Assembly (NCBI GenBank): GCA_002427885.1
Contig: DIZI01000008.1
Span: forward strand, 1 to 64,000
DNA length: 64,000 nt
Direction: 5' to 3'
Source of the DNA: Paludibacter sp. UBA6032
GTDB lineage: Bacteria; Bacteroidota; Bacteroidia; Bacteroidales; Paludibacteraceae
The notes below the pieces were generated by a model. The model saw only the letters and a program-made list of their open reading frames with translations, did not search any database and was not told the origin of the DNA. The position numbers and the translations under genes are program-made. How positions within the stretch are numbered: the first letter of the stretch is position 1; every line of letters begins with the position of its first letter. Below, one piece after another: positions 37,933 to 47,388 of the stretch.

Positions 37933-39465
37933 ATGTTTAGAAAAAAAGTGTTGTTAAGTACGGTTCTTGCTATCTCTTTTTTTGGATGTGAAAATCATGC
38001 TGCAGCTCAGACGAATGCTGGTAAACCGAAAGTGGTTAAAGAAAATCTGGGAGAAAAATTCGCAAATGTTTCGCCAAAACTTTTCACTAATAATGCGAAT
38101 CCATTATTAGATTTTATGTTTACGGCCGACCCGACAGCCGTAGAATATAATGGTAGAATTTATGTGTATGCCACGAATGATCATCAACAGTATGAGCATG
38201 TAGGAAAGGATGGGAAAAATTCATACGAGCGTATCCGTACTCTGGTCATGATGTCTTCAGATGATATGGTCAACTGGACTTATCATGGCCTCATAAATAC
38301 AGCAAAGCTGGCACCATGGAGTCAGAATTCCTGGGCGCCTTCTATTACATCCAGACTGGAAGCAGATGGTAAGACACACTTTTATTTGTATTACTCCAAT
38401 AGCGGTGTTGGCACAGCCATGCTTACTTCCACCTCTCCTGTTGGCCCGTGGAGTGACCCATTAGGAAAGAATTTAGTGGACCGTTCTGTCCCAGGAGTGG
38501 ATTGCGAAGCTCCATTCGATCCCGGAGTTGTGATTGACGACCAAGGTACAGGCTGGCTGACTTTTGGAGGCGGAAAGCCTAAAACGAAATATATGCCGGA
38601 TAATGCCAGAATCGTCAAATTAGGAGCAGATATGATCAGCTTGGCCAGCAATGTTGCTAAGATACCCGCTCCTTACTTTTTTGAGGCCAGTGATCTTAAT
38701 TTTATCAATGGAACATGGGTTTATACCTATAATACAAATTGGGAACAACGTACTGAATGGCCTTATACGAATATTGATAAACCAACCCAATGCAGTATGT
38801 CCTATATGACGAGTAAAACACCGTTAGATCCAGATAGTTGGAAGTATCGCGATAATTACTTTAAGAATACTGGCGACGTTAATGTGGGTCCTTTGACAAA
38901 TAATCACACTCACCTGTTCAAGTTTAAAGAGAAATATTATATTGCTTACCATGCCATGTATTTACAGGATTATTTTGGCACTAAGGGTGGTTTTCGTAAT
39001 GTGGGTATCGAAGAAATGCAGGTGGATGAAGAGAATGTGAATATCCGCATGGGCAAAGCAACTTTTAAAGGTCCGTCACAACTTAACCCTTTAAATCCAT
39101 TCGTACTTCAGCAAGCAGAAACTACTGCAGGCACTTCGGGGCAAGTCCAGTTTGAAGCTGTTGGTAATGCGGGCAATATGGTTGCCAAAGGAAAATCAGA
39201 TAAACAATGCCTCATGGTCCGGGGAGCCGATTTTAGTAAACTGATTCCTGCCAAATTCGAAGCCCGGGTGAAAGGAAAAGGTAAAATTGATGTTTATGTA
39301 AATAATCTTAAAGGTTCACCTCTTGTTTCCCTTAAATGTGATGAGAAAGAATGGACTACGCTCTCAAAGAAAATAAAACTTAAAATAGGTAAAGGAGTAG
39401 GGAATCTCTATTTTGTATTTAATGGAGAGGATTTTTTGTTTGATGAATGGAAATTTAATTATTAA
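37933..39465 (+). CDS. GH43 arabinofuranosidase-like enzyme with C-terminal CBM6-like domain
   Basis: The 510-residue secreted protein has a signal ending SFFGC, so it may be a lipoprotein. The GH43 propeller (about 60-370) shows the motifs FTADPTAVEYNGR, FDPGVVIDDQG and FFEASDL for base, modulator and acid. A CBM6-like domain (about 385-510) ends DFLFDEWKFNY. It differs from the GH43 pair in the minus-strand arm in its longer N-terminus and FTADPTAVEY type. Related enzymes in xyloglucan loci are alpha-L-arabinofuranosidases, so removal of arabinose side chains is likely. A copy of its first 65 codons survives as a stub at 42113-42310. Confidence 0.87.
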   Translation: MFRKKVLLSTVLAISFFGCENHAAAQTNAGKPKVVKENLGEKFANVSPKLFTNNANPLLDFMFTADPTAVEYNGRIYVYATNDHQQYEHVGKDGKNSYERIRTLVMMSSDDMVNWTYHGLINTAKLAPWSQNSWAPSITSRLEADGKTHFYLYYSNSGVGTAMLTSTSPVGPWSDPLGKNLVDRSVPGVDCEAPFDPGVVIDDQGTGWLTFGGGKPKTKYMPDNARIVKLGADMISLASNVAKIPAPYFFEASDLNFINGTWVYTYNTNWEQRTEWPYTNIDKPTQCSMSYMTSKTPLDPDSWKYRDNYFKNTGDVNVGPLTNNHTHLFKFKEKYYIAYHAMYLQDYFGTKGGFRNVGIEEMQVDEENVNIRMGKATFKGPSQLNPLNPFVLQQAETTAGTSGQVQFEAVGNAGNMVAKGKSDKQCLMVRGADFSKLIPAKFEARVKGKGKIDVYVNNLKGSPLVSLKCDEKEWTTLSKKIKLKIGKGVGNLYFVFNGEDFLFDEWKFNY

Positions 39466-39542
39466 TTCCGGTTGCTGGTTTATTGATCTAATTATAAGTA
39501 GATGTTCGATAAAAACAGGCTGTTATATATATACACACAAAC

Positions 39543-42029
39543 ATGAAAAAATTTTTGTTATTCGCAATCCTGCTTTCTTCTGTTTCAGGACAACTAACTG
39601 CTCAGACTTCAAAGCAGAATCAAATTTCAAAACAGAATAAGTCTTCCATCCGGGAACGGATCATAACAGCGCAGAAAATTAATGAGACTAGTATTCCTTT
39701 CGATTTTGACTGGAGGTTTGCGCTAAACGACCATCCCGGCGCTGAACGGCCTGAATTTAATGATTCCAAATGGCGCTTATTGGATGTTCCTCACGATTTC
39801 AGTATCGAACATCCTTTCGATTCTGCTTATAAAACGGGAGCAGGCGGAGGATACACCTATAGCGGCATTGGCTGGTACAGGAAACACTTCAAAACAGGGA
39901 ATGATTTTTTTAATAAGAAGGTTGTGGTTTTGTTCGACGGTGTTTATCGCAACAGTGAAGTATGGATCAACGGGCATTACCTGGGCATTCGCCCCTATGG
40001 TTATTCTTCTTTTTATTACGACCTCACGCAATATCTGAATCCGGTGGGCAACGAAAATGTTATTGCTGTAAAGGTTAATACTACCGAACAACCCAATTCG
40101 AGATGGTACACGGGTTCGGGAATTTACCGGCATGTATGGTTGGTTGCAAAAAACAAACTGCATATTGATCAATGGGGTGTTTTTGCCCGTACAGTTGAAG
40201 CAAGCAATGACAAAGCGAGCGTTGATATTTCTGTAGAATTGAACAACGAAAAAAATGTTGATGAGTCCTGCACGATAATTACAAAATTGATTGATACAGC
40301 AGGCAAGGAAGCAGGCAGAGCCGAATCGAAAGTGGATGCCAGACCTGGTCCTGCAATGAAAATCGAACAAAATATCAAGGTTAGCAAACCTAATCTATGG
40401 TCTATTGAAAAACCCAACTTATACAGGTTGCTGATAGAAGTGAGATCAGGCGGAAAGGTGGTTGATAAGTATGTTTCGCCTTTTGGCATAAGAACATCTC
40501 GTTTCGATCCCAACAAAGGTTTTTTCTTAAACGGAAAACATGTAAAACTGAAAGGGGTAAACAACCATCACGATAACGGGCCATTGGGTGCCGCAGTTTT
40601 TGATGGTGCGGATAAACGCCGGTTGAAAATTTTAAAAACTATGGGTTGCAATGCGATTAGGATGAGCCATAACCCTCCAGCACCGGAATTGCTTGACTAT
40701 GCAGACAGCCTGGGTTTTGTAGTGATTGATGAAATATTTGACGAATGGATAGACGGAAAAACCCCGGGTGGATATGCACCTCATTTTATGAAATGGTACG
40801 AAAGGGATGTTGAAAATTGGATAAGGCGTGACCGAAACCACCCTTCTGTTATCGCCTGGAGTATTGGCAACGAAGTAAGAGAACAGTATAACAAAGAAAA
40901 CGCATTGAAAATAACCAAAATGCTGACAGATGCTTCGGGTAAATTCGACAATACCCGTCCCTTTACGGCAGCATGTAACGAAATCCTCAATGTCAATTCG
41001 TTTGGAATGGGAGATTTGCTGGACTTAGTTGGTTATAACTATCAGGAGGCTTATTATAAAACCGATCATGAAAAATATCCTAACCGGGTAATCTTCGGGT
41101 CTGAAACAGTTATCTATCCATACCATCCTGGCAATTGCAATCAATTGCGCACCTATGATCAATGGCTGGATGGCCAGTTGAAAGATTATGTAGCAGGCGA
41201 ATTTCTTTGGACGGGATTTGATTATATCGGCGAAGCAGGTATTGGAGATGTGGGTACCGGTTGTGATTTCTGGAAAATCTGGCCAAGCTGGCCATGGCGT
41301 GGGGCCTCTTGCGGTTTGATTGATATGTGCGGTTTTCCAAAACCGGCGTATTGGTTTAGAAAGGCGCTTTGGAATAATGAACCTATGGTACATATTGCCG
41401 TGCAAACCGATACATCTGCAAGGAATAAGGAATTGTGCTCTTTTTGGAACTGGCCAAAGGTAGAAACGCATTGGAACCATAATAAGAAAGGCGATACACT
41501 GGCGGTGCATGTGTATACCAATGTACCTGAAGTAGAACTGAAATTGAATGGAAAGTCATTGGGAACCCGCAAATGGGATTTGAAAAATGAAGCCTTTCTT
41601 TTTTGGGAAGTGCCTTATGAACCAGGCAAACTGGAAGCCATAGGAAAAACAGCAGATGGGAAAACTGTCTCCTTTGCTGTTCAAACAGCGGGTGAACCTG
41701 CTAAAATAAAGCTATCTTCGGATAAGAAAGTGTTGAAGGCAAACCGGCAGGACTTAAGTTATGTTTCTGTGCAAATTGTTGATGCAAATGGCATACCTGT
41801 ACCTTTTGCCAACAACATGATCAGTTTTGAAGTGACAGGTGCAGGCAAACTGGCGGGAGTAGGCAACGGCAATCAGCAAAGTCATACATATTTAAAAGGA
41901 AACCAGATGGAAGCCTGGCAGGGAAAATGTCTTGCCATTATACAGTCAACAAACAAGAAGGGAGAAATAAAAGTTACTGCCAAAAGCGGATTGCTGCCTG
42001 TAGTAACAGCTACATTGAAAGCGGAATAA
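39543..42029 (+). CDS. GH2 beta-galactosidase
   Basis: The 828-residue secreted GH2 enzyme starts with a signal peptide ending LTAQ. It has an N-terminal jelly-roll (about 45-215, WYRKHFK), an Ig-like domain (to about 320), a TIM barrel with acid/base Glu444 in WSIGNEVREQ and nucleophile Glu521 in IFGSETV, then a DUF4982 domain and a final Ig-like invasin-type domain (VQIVDANGIPVPFANN). Its place beside GH5, GH43 and GH29 fits removal of beta-galactose from xyloglucan side chains, as done by the GH2 of the B. ovatus locus. Beta-glucuronidase or other GH2 activity cannot be excluded. Confidence 0.88.
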   Translation: MKKFLLFAILLSSVSGQLTAQTSKQNQISKQNKSSIRERIITAQKINETSIPFDFDWRFALNDHPGAERPEFNDSKWRLLDVPHDFSIEHPFDSAYKTGAGGGYTYSGIGWYRKHFKTGNDFFNKKVVVLFDGVYRNSEVWINGHYLGIRPYGYSSFYYDLTQYLNPVGNENVIAVKVNTTEQPNSRWYTGSGIYRHVWLVAKNKLHIDQWGVFARTVEASNDKASVDISVELNNEKNVDESCTIITKLIDTAGKEAGRAESKVDARPGPAMKIEQNIKVSKPNLWSIEKPNLYRLLIEVRSGGKVVDKYVSPFGIRTSRFDPNKGFFLNGKHVKLKGVNNHHDNGPLGAAVFDGADKRRLKILKTMGCNAIRMSHNPPAPELLDYADSLGFVVIDEIFDEWIDGKTPGGYAPHFMKWYERDVENWIRRDRNHPSVIAWSIGNEVREQYNKENALKITKMLTDASGKFDNTRPFTAACNEILNVNSFGMGDLLDLVGYNYQEAYYKTDHEKYPNRVIFGSETVIYPYHPGNCNQLRTYDQWLDGQLKDYVAGEFLWTGFDYIGEAGIGDVGTGCDFWKIWPSWPWRGASCGLIDMCGFPKPAYWFRKALWNNEPMVHIAVQTDTSARNKELCSFWNWPKVETHWNHNKKGDTLAVHVYTNVPEVELKLNGKSLGTRKWDLKNEAFLFWEVPYEPGKLEAIGKTADGKTVSFAVQTAGEPAKIKLSSDKKVLKANRQDLSYVSVQIVDANGIPVPFANNMISFEVTGAGKLAGVGNGNQQSHTYLKGNQMEAWQGKCLAIIQSTNKKGEIKVTAKSGLLPVVTATLKAE

Positions 42030-42112
42030 ATTCAAACCCGATCAATAAACAGTAACGGAATTGTTGTTGTCTGAAAAATTAATCGAAGACAAAGACATTG
42101 ATAAAAAAAAGT

Positions 42113-42310
42113 ATGTTTAGAAAAAAAGTATTGTTAAGTACAGCCGTTGTTATGGCTGTTCTGGGAGGCAGAGAATCTGCAGAAGCTCAGACTAGTGCAG
42201 GTAAATCGAAAAAGTTTACAAAAAACCTGGCAGAAAAATTAGCAATTGTTTCGCCGAAACTTACCTCCAATGATGGAAATTCACTTATTAATCCGTTTCT
42301 GGTCTTGTAG
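42113..42310 (+). pseudogene. 5' stub duplicated from the GH43 gene at 37933
   Basis: MFRKKVLLST, the signal peptide, and the linker up to VSPKLTSNDGNSLI are clearly homologous to the start of the GH43 at 37933. The homology includes about 15 bases upstream of the ATG (AAAAAAAGTATGTTTAGAAA). The frame then diverges (NPFLVL) and stops just where the catalytic domain would begin. This is a 5' remnant of a second GH43 copy. No 3' part remains in the 235 bases that follow. Confidence 0.85.
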
Positions 42311-42490
42311 ACAACAGCGCTTATTTGTCCCATGTTTTCTTGTTAGTGATAACAATAAGGTTGGACAGTTAATAAATATTTTTTGAGTTCAGATGATTCA
42401 GTATTTTAAAAAAAAGGAGAATATTATTTATTTTTTTATGTTCCAAATAACAAATAACGAACAACTATTAAATAACAATTATTAAAAACA

Positions 42491-42528
42491 ATTAAAAACA
42501 AGTTAAACAATTAAAAACAAGTTAAACA
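42491..42528 (+). repeat. Two 19-base tandem repeats in the 5' leader
   Basis: ATTAAAAACAAGTTAAACA occurs twice in tandem (42491-42509 and 42510-42528), followed by a partial copy (ATTAAACAATTAA) up to the start codon at 42546. It lies in the untranslated leader of the T9SS protein gene. Copy number could be variable. Confidence 0.8.
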
Positions 42529-42545
42529 ATTAAACAATTAAAAAA

Positions 42546-43871
42546 ATGAAAAAAATTACACTTTTATTATTTGTGGCTCTAACAGGAATGTTAAATATAG
42601 CCAATGCACAACAAATTCTGTACAACGAAACTTTTGAATCAAATGTTGCACCCGTAAGTGATAGTTATGAGTATATATTTAAACCATCTACAAAAGCAGG
42701 AACATGGAGTGGTGGAGTAAATGGAGTAAATATAGAAACCGCTGCCGATGACAGTATTATTTTGCGTCAAGGGTGGGGTAATCAATTTAATTTGAAAATA
42801 AGATCTACAGGCGCTGCTGTTATCATACCTAATATCAATGTGGCTGGTTTTCCAAATTTAACCCTGTCTTATGATTTTGTTGTTGAAGGTGGAGTAGCTG
42901 CCGAAGTACCAAACATTCAAGCAAGTGTTGATGGCGGTACTACTTGGGTAACTCTAAATACAGTTGCTAGTGGTGGATACTGGGGGAAAAGCACAATGTC
43001 GATTGCTTTGCCTGTAGCAACTAGTACAATAAGCCTCAGACTAAATCCTAATGCTGTGCATGCTGTAATTTTTGATAATATTAAAATAACCGAAACACCC
43101 GCCAAGCTGTATAGCGAAAATTTTGAAGCAGATTTTGCTGCAAGTGGTGATCTAAAAACGTTTGCACCAAGTACAGAGGCAGGAAAATGGATCGGTGGGA
43201 AAGATCTAGTAACCGATCTTGATGCCAATATTCAATTGAGAGGCGACAATGGTGGTTGGGCATCTCATGGATATTGTCTGCAGATGAACTCTGCTACCGG
43301 AACTCCATCAGCACCAGTTACTATATCTGGTATAGCTTTAACAGGGTATGATCATTTACAGTTATCTTTTGAAGTTCAATGGTTATGGTGGTCTGCAGGT
43401 GAAGATGCTTTTGGTGCTAATCCTGCTTCGGAGAAATCACCGGGTATAGAAATTCAAAATGGTACCGGAGCTTGGACAGCACTAACTACTTCTGTAATTG
43501 GCGATTTTGCAACACAGACCCTTACTTTGCCAGCCGTAAATAATACATTACCGCTTAATATTAGGATCTCTCCTAGCATGCGTTATTCATATATAATAAA
43601 TGATTTACTACTTAGTGGGAAAGCTGTAGGCAGTACGACTAATGCTATCCAGTTAAGCGATAATTCATTCAAGGTATATCCGAATCCTGCAACCAACTAC
43701 ATTTTGACAAACAATGCACAGAAAGTAACAATTACCGATTTGAATGGTCGCCTTGTAAAAGAAGCTTTCAATGCAGAAAAAGTTGATGTTAGTTCGTTGG
43801 CAAAAGGAGTTTATATCGTGAAAGTTAATGTTGATGGTGCTACCAAAATTGGTAAATTAATCAAACAATAA
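42546..43871 (+). CDS. T9SS-secreted protein with two beta-sandwich domains, unknown function
   Basis: The 441-residue protein has a signal peptide ending ANAQ, two related jelly-roll-like domains, and a T9SS type A sorting domain (about 370-441: NSFKVYPNPATNYI to KIGKLIKQ). Each domain opens with a NETFES/SENFEADF motif and ends with a VIFDNIKI/IINDLLLSG motif (about 25-185 and 190-360). Such paired sandwiches resemble carbohydrate-binding modules, with exposed Trp (WLWWSAGED). There is no catalytic motif that I recognise. It has its own repeat-rich leader and terminator, so it is transcribed separately from the enzymes. A secreted glycan-binding protein is a reasonable guess; I assign no function. 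Confidence 0.85.
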   Translation: MKKITLLLFVALTGMLNIANAQQILYNETFESNVAPVSDSYEYIFKPSTKAGTWSGGVNGVNIETAADDSIILRQGWGNQFNLKIRSTGAAVIIPNINVAGFPNLTLSYDFVVEGGVAAEVPNIQASVDGGTTWVTLNTVASGGYWGKSTMSIALPVATSTISLRLNPNAVHAVIFDNIKITETPAKLYSENFEADFAASGDLKTFAPSTEAGKWIGGKDLVTDLDANIQLRGDNGGWASHGYCLQMNSATGTPSAPVTISGIALTGYDHLQLSFEVQWLWWSAGEDAFGANPASEKSPGIEIQNGTGAWTALTTSVIGDFATQTLTLPAVNNTLPLNIRISPSMRYSYIINDLLLSGKAVGSTTNAIQLSDNSFKVYPNPATNYILTNNAQKVTITDLNGRLVKEAFNAEKVDVSSLAKGVYIVKVNVDGATKIGKLIKQ

Positions 43872-43880
43872 CAATATTTA

Positions 43881-43922
43881 AAACAGGCAAGTTGTAAGTT
43901 CTTGCTGCTTGCCTGTTTTTTC
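43881..43922 (+). terminator. Intrinsic terminator
   Basis: AAACAGGCAAG (43881-43891) pairs with CTTGCCTGTTT (43908-43918), followed by T residues. It lies 10 bases after the stop codon of the preceding T9SS gene. Confidence 0.85.
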
Positions 43923-43965
43923 TTTGATAAATAAACAATTAATAAATTTTAAAAACAAAAAAATC

Positions 43966-44784
43966 ATGAAAAAAATTTACTTTCTTTTCGCAATGGCGTT
44001 AACAGCATTTGTAGCAAATGCACAAACTCCTGTTACTATTGTAAATGGTGATTTCAGTTTACCGGCTGATGCTACCAAGTACACAACTCTTTCAGCTCAT
44101 GCAATTCCAGGTTGGAATTCTGATGATGCGACAGCCGATAACAATGGTCGTGAACCAAATTATGTGGCTTATATGAAAAACACTGGCGGAAGTATTTACA
44201 ATGTTTTGGCAGAGGTAATTCCAACAACGGAAACCACTTATCAATTAACGTTTGATGGTTCGTTAGTTTACAATCCGGAAGCGCCTTCTGAAATTGATTT
44301 TGTTGTTACATTTAGTTCGTTAGCCAGTGGCGCTGCTACTACTGCAAGAGTTCCTATTCAAACCGTTACAATTAAGATGGGAGTTGATCCAAATTCTGCT
44401 CAAGTTACAATTCCTGCTGCTGCCGCCTATGCCGGTGAAAATCTGGTAATTGAAGTTGATCTCAATACACCTTCAGTAACCAATACCAATACTTGGGTAG
44501 ATTTTGATAACTTCGCTCTTACAAGAACAGTTGTTGCAGGGGTTCAAAATGTCAAATCAACTTCCGTTAGAACATATCCGAACCCATTCAAGGATAATTT
44601 GAAGGTTGAATCTGAAGAAGTTATAAAAAATGTCAGCATCTATTCTGTTAACGGTCAGAGAATTAAAGACGTTACAGTAAATTCAACAAAAGCCAATATT
44701 GGAACTTCTAATCTTTCCAAAGGAGCATATATTTTGAAAGTTGAAACTGCTAATGGCAGTAGAACCATGAACATTGTAAAATAA
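43966..44784 (+). CDS. Small T9SS-secreted protein, unknown function
   Basis: The protein has 272 residues from ATG 43966. The longer frame from 43909 runs through the upstream terminator and is rejected. After a signal peptide ending ANAQ comes one sandwich domain (about 20-190) opening VTIVNGDFSLPAD and closing WVDFDNFALTR, a pattern typical of CBM-like modules of the CBM4/9/22 kind. A T9SS sorting domain follows (about 200-272; TYPNPFKDNLKV to RTMNIVK). Terminators on both sides make it a single-gene unit. With the preceding gene it forms a pair of small, non-enzymatic secreted proteins inside an otherwise enzymatic cluster. Glycan binding is inferred, not shown. Confidence 0.82.
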   Translation: MKKIYFLFAMALTAFVANAQTPVTIVNGDFSLPADATKYTTLSAHAIPGWNSDDATADNNGREPNYVAYMKNTGGSIYNVLAEVIPTTETTYQLTFDGSLVYNPEAPSEIDFVVTFSSLASGAATTARVPIQTVTIKMGVDPNSAQVTIPAAAAYAGENLVIEVDLNTPSVTNTNTWVDFDNFALTRTVVAGVQNVKSTSVRTYPNPFKDNLKVESEEVIKNVSIYSVNGQRIKDVTVNSTKANIGTSNLSKGAYILKVETANGSRTMNIVK

Positions 44785-44816
44785 GTACATTTTGAAGTAA
44801 TAATAAAATTCTAATG

Positions 44817-44854
44817 AACAGGTAAATGGAATTTTATCCATTTACCTGTTTTTT
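44817..44854 (+). terminator. Intrinsic terminator
   Basis: AACAGGTAAATGGA and its exact complement form a 14-base stem with a 6-base loop, followed by six T residues. It ends transcription of the small T9SS gene, 32 bases after its stop. Confidence 0.9.
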
Positions 44855-44879
44855 ATCCCGTCCTTTAAAATCAACCTTT

Positions 44880-45005
44880 ATGAAAAAAATTGCAACTTTA
44901 TTTTTTTGCATCTCAATTATGCTTGGTGCTGTAAAAGCCCAAGACATTACTGTCTTTAATTTATCAGGAAGGTTTGAGTTTCTTACAGGGAAAATGTTGA
45001 AGTAA
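44880..45005 (+). pseudogene. Signal-peptide stub of a lost secreted protein
   Basis: The 41-codon frame consists of a clear signal peptide ending VKAQ and about 21 further residues (ITVFNLSGRFEFLTG), then a stop. Nothing in the 130 bases after it continues the protein in any frame that I recognise. The next recognisable sequence is the tail of a carboxylesterase gene. I regard it as the 5' half of a deletion scar. Confidence 0.5.
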
Positions 45006-45139
45006 TTTATTGAAGCAGTAAAATTCATGTATGGAAAGTTTGCGTAAATAAGTTTGAAACTTATCCCCTCGGAGAAAACTCCATTCCTAAAACCGAACAC
45101 GATTTGACAGGTGATGTTGCTTTTGAATGACATAACTGA

Positions 45140-45510
45140 ACTTGGGCGCGGTTTCAGTCCGAAACTGGAAAAATCGAGCGTGTACTACTATTTTGATCTT
45201 CACTCCCGATTATCCTGTTGATTCACCTGAATATGCGCAGGATGTTTCGTATGTTTTTCAGCATTTGGATGCGAATGACCCAGGCATGTCTAAATCAGAC
45301 TTAACCATTTCGGAAACGTTGAGTGATTATTGGGTGAATTTTGTAAAGTTTGGCGAACCAAATGGAGGTTCTTTACCACAATGGGCTCCGTTTACCAATA
45401 ATACCCTGATGGTAATGTATTTTGCAAATACTCCTCACTTAGGATCTGTGCCCGATGAAGCGCAGCTTGAGGTATTGGACAGATATTTTAAATGGAAGTT
45501 GGGGCTGTAG
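45140..45510 (+). pseudogene. 3' tail of a type B carboxylesterase gene
   Basis: In shifting frames this reads WARFQSETGKIERV, YYYFD, then PDYPVDSPEYAQDVSYVFQHLD and an uninterrupted tail ending VLDRYFKWKLGL. It aligns with the last about 140 residues of the intact carboxylesterase at 5124-6686 (SWARLQSKTGKSKVYYYYFD, VAYVFNHLDA, VLDTYFKWRR). The loop holding the catalytic His (GSPHGQE) is missing and at least one frameshift is present, so it is inactive. A plus-strand copy of this gene was once present in this arm. Confidence 0.85.
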
Positions 45511-45567
45511 TGTTTGTCGATAATGGATGATTATAATTTTAAAAAAAAATATAAACTCAGAAACGAT

Positions 45568-47184
45568 ATGAAATTGTCAATTTTAAGTATTGCTTTTGTC
45601 CTGCTATCATTTAATATGTCAGCGCAGGACAATAAAATGGTGGTAGTTAACACCGAGAAAGAGCCGGTTGCTTCGGGCAAGTTTGAACCAACCTGGCAAT
45701 CCCTCAGCCAGTACAAAGTGCCTGAATGGTTTAGAAACGCAAAGTTTGGTATTTGGGCGCACTGGGGTCCACAGTGTCAGGCCGAACAAGGTGATTGGTT
45801 CGCACGTGGTATGTATGCAGAAGGAAGTGATTATTACAATTGGTTTGTAAAGCATTATGGACCGCAATCCAAATTTGGTTTTAAAGATGTTATTCACGAT
45901 TGGAAAGCTGAGAACTGGAATCCGGATAAACTGGTGAAATTGTACAAAAAAACCGGAGCACAATACTTTTTTGCCATGGCAAATCATCATGACAATCTGG
46001 ATATGTGGGACAGCAAATATCAGGAGTGGAACTCGGTACGCGTGGGGCCTAAGAAAGATATTATTGCAGGATGGGCTAAAGCAGCAAAAGATAACCATTT
46101 GCCTTTTGGATTGAGCGTGCATGCTTCACATGCATGGTGGTTTTACGAAACGGCACAAAAGGCTGATACCGTAGGCAAATATAAAGGTGTTTCTTACGAT
46201 GGAAACCTTACAAAAGCCGATGGCAAAGGAACCTGGTGGGATGGTCTTGATCCACAAGAATTGTATGCACAAAATCACAAGCCAAGTACTGGTTGGGGCT
46301 GGGAATGGCAGAAAGGCGCTGTTACTCCACCTTCGCAAGAGTATTGCGAAAAATTTTACAATCGCACGATGGATTTGATTAATAAATTCAATCCTGATTT
46401 GTTGTATTTTGATGATACAACACTTCCTCTATATCCTATAAGCGATGCAGGGCTAAAAATAGCAGCTCACTACTACAACCATAATATGGCAAGCCACAAA
46501 GGTAAGCTTGAAGCGGTTATGTTTGGTAAAATACTCACTGATGAGCAAAAAAAGTGCATGGTTTGGGACGTAGAGCGCGGAGCACCCGACAAAGCACAAG
46601 ATAAAGCATGGCAAACCTGCACCTGTATTGGCGATTGGCATTACAGTAGAGGTATCTACGAGAATGGCAGTTACAAATCGGCAGCTACAGTAATCCGAAT
46701 GTTGGTGGATATTGTGAGCAAAAACGGAAACCTGTTGCTTAATATTCCTGTTCGTGGCGATGGGACTATCGATGATAAGGAAGTGGCTGTACTCGAAGGT
46801 ATTGCTGCATGGATGGATGTAAACAAAGAGAGTATTTTCGATACGCGTCCCTGGAAAATTTTTGGTGAAGGTCCTTCGGTGGATGCCGTGAATAAATTGG
46901 ATGGTGCCGGTTTCAACGAAGGGAAACTAGCTTATACTGCAAAGGATATTCGATATGCCCAAAAGGGAAATGTGCTCTACGCAACTGTAATGGGTATCCC
47001 TACAGAAGATATTTCGTTCAAAACACTTGGAAAAAATAATGGAAAACAAAAAATCAAAAAAATCGAACTGCTTGGCAGCAAGGAAAAGATAATATGGAAA
47101 CAGGGCAGCGATGCACTAGCCATTAGTAAACCAAATAATATTCCTAATAATATTGCAGTAGTATTTAAAATTTCGTTGAAGTAA
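45568..47184 (+). CDS. GH29 alpha-L-fucosidase
   Basis: The protein has 538 residues from ATG 45568, which gives a clean signal peptide ending MSAQ; the longer frame from 45514 adds a charged leader without signal character. The GH29 barrel shows FGIWAHWGPQ, YFFAMANHHDN and the nucleophile Asp282 in LLYFDDT. A C-terminal beta-sandwich closes the protein, with the typical GNLLLNIPVRGDGTIDD and WKIFGEGP segments between. It releases terminal alpha-L-fucose, which in plant hemicellulose is the cap of fucosylated xyloglucan side chains. It is placed between the GH2 beta-galactosidase and the GH27 genes, an order consistent with stepwise side-chain removal. Confidence 0.92.
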   Translation: MKLSILSIAFVLLSFNMSAQDNKMVVVNTEKEPVASGKFEPTWQSLSQYKVPEWFRNAKFGIWAHWGPQCQAEQGDWFARGMYAEGSDYYNWFVKHYGPQSKFGFKDVIHDWKAENWNPDKLVKLYKKTGAQYFFAMANHHDNLDMWDSKYQEWNSVRVGPKKDIIAGWAKAAKDNHLPFGLSVHASHAWWFYETAQKADTVGKYKGVSYDGNLTKADGKGTWWDGLDPQELYAQNHKPSTGWGWEWQKGAVTPPSQEYCEKFYNRTMDLINKFNPDLLYFDDTTLPLYPISDAGLKIAAHYYNHNMASHKGKLEAVMFGKILTDEQKKCMVWDVERGAPDKAQDKAWQTCTCIGDWHYSRGIYENGSYKSAATVIRMLVDIVSKNGNLLLNIPVRGDGTIDDKEVAVLEGIAAWMDVNKESIFDTRPWKIFGEGPSVDAVNKLDGAGFNEGKLAYTAKDIRYAQKGNVLYATVMGIPTEDISFKTLGKNNGKQKIKKIELLGSKEKIIWKQGSDALAISKPNNIPNNIAVVFKISLK

Positions 47185-47220
47185 TTGAAATGAAGTTTAT
47201 GCTAATTTAAAGACAATACC

Positions 47221-47328
47221 ATGAAGTTTAAAATCATTCCATTGACGAAACTATTTAAATCGAGTTCAGTCGATGTGAAGTTGCTTCGTAGAGGTGGATT
47301 TGTTACATGCCTGACACCACAAAATTAG
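47221..47328 (+). other. 35-codon open frame between GH29 and GH27, probably a gene remnant
   Basis: A start MKFKIIPLTKLFKSSS is followed by basic residues and a stop. It lacks a real signal peptide and has no family resemblance that I can see. Given the many 5' stubs in this arm it may be another scar, or chance. No other feature is visible in the 204-base gap. Confidence 0.2.
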
Positions 47329-47388
47329 GAACTTAAAATTATTAAAACTACAACATTTACTTTGTTGAGAACTCTAATATAATCAAAA

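Noticed and set aside
40169..40564. Long minus-strand open frames inside the GH2 gene
   Set aside because: They lie wholly within a well-supported coding region and show no domain; coding shadows.
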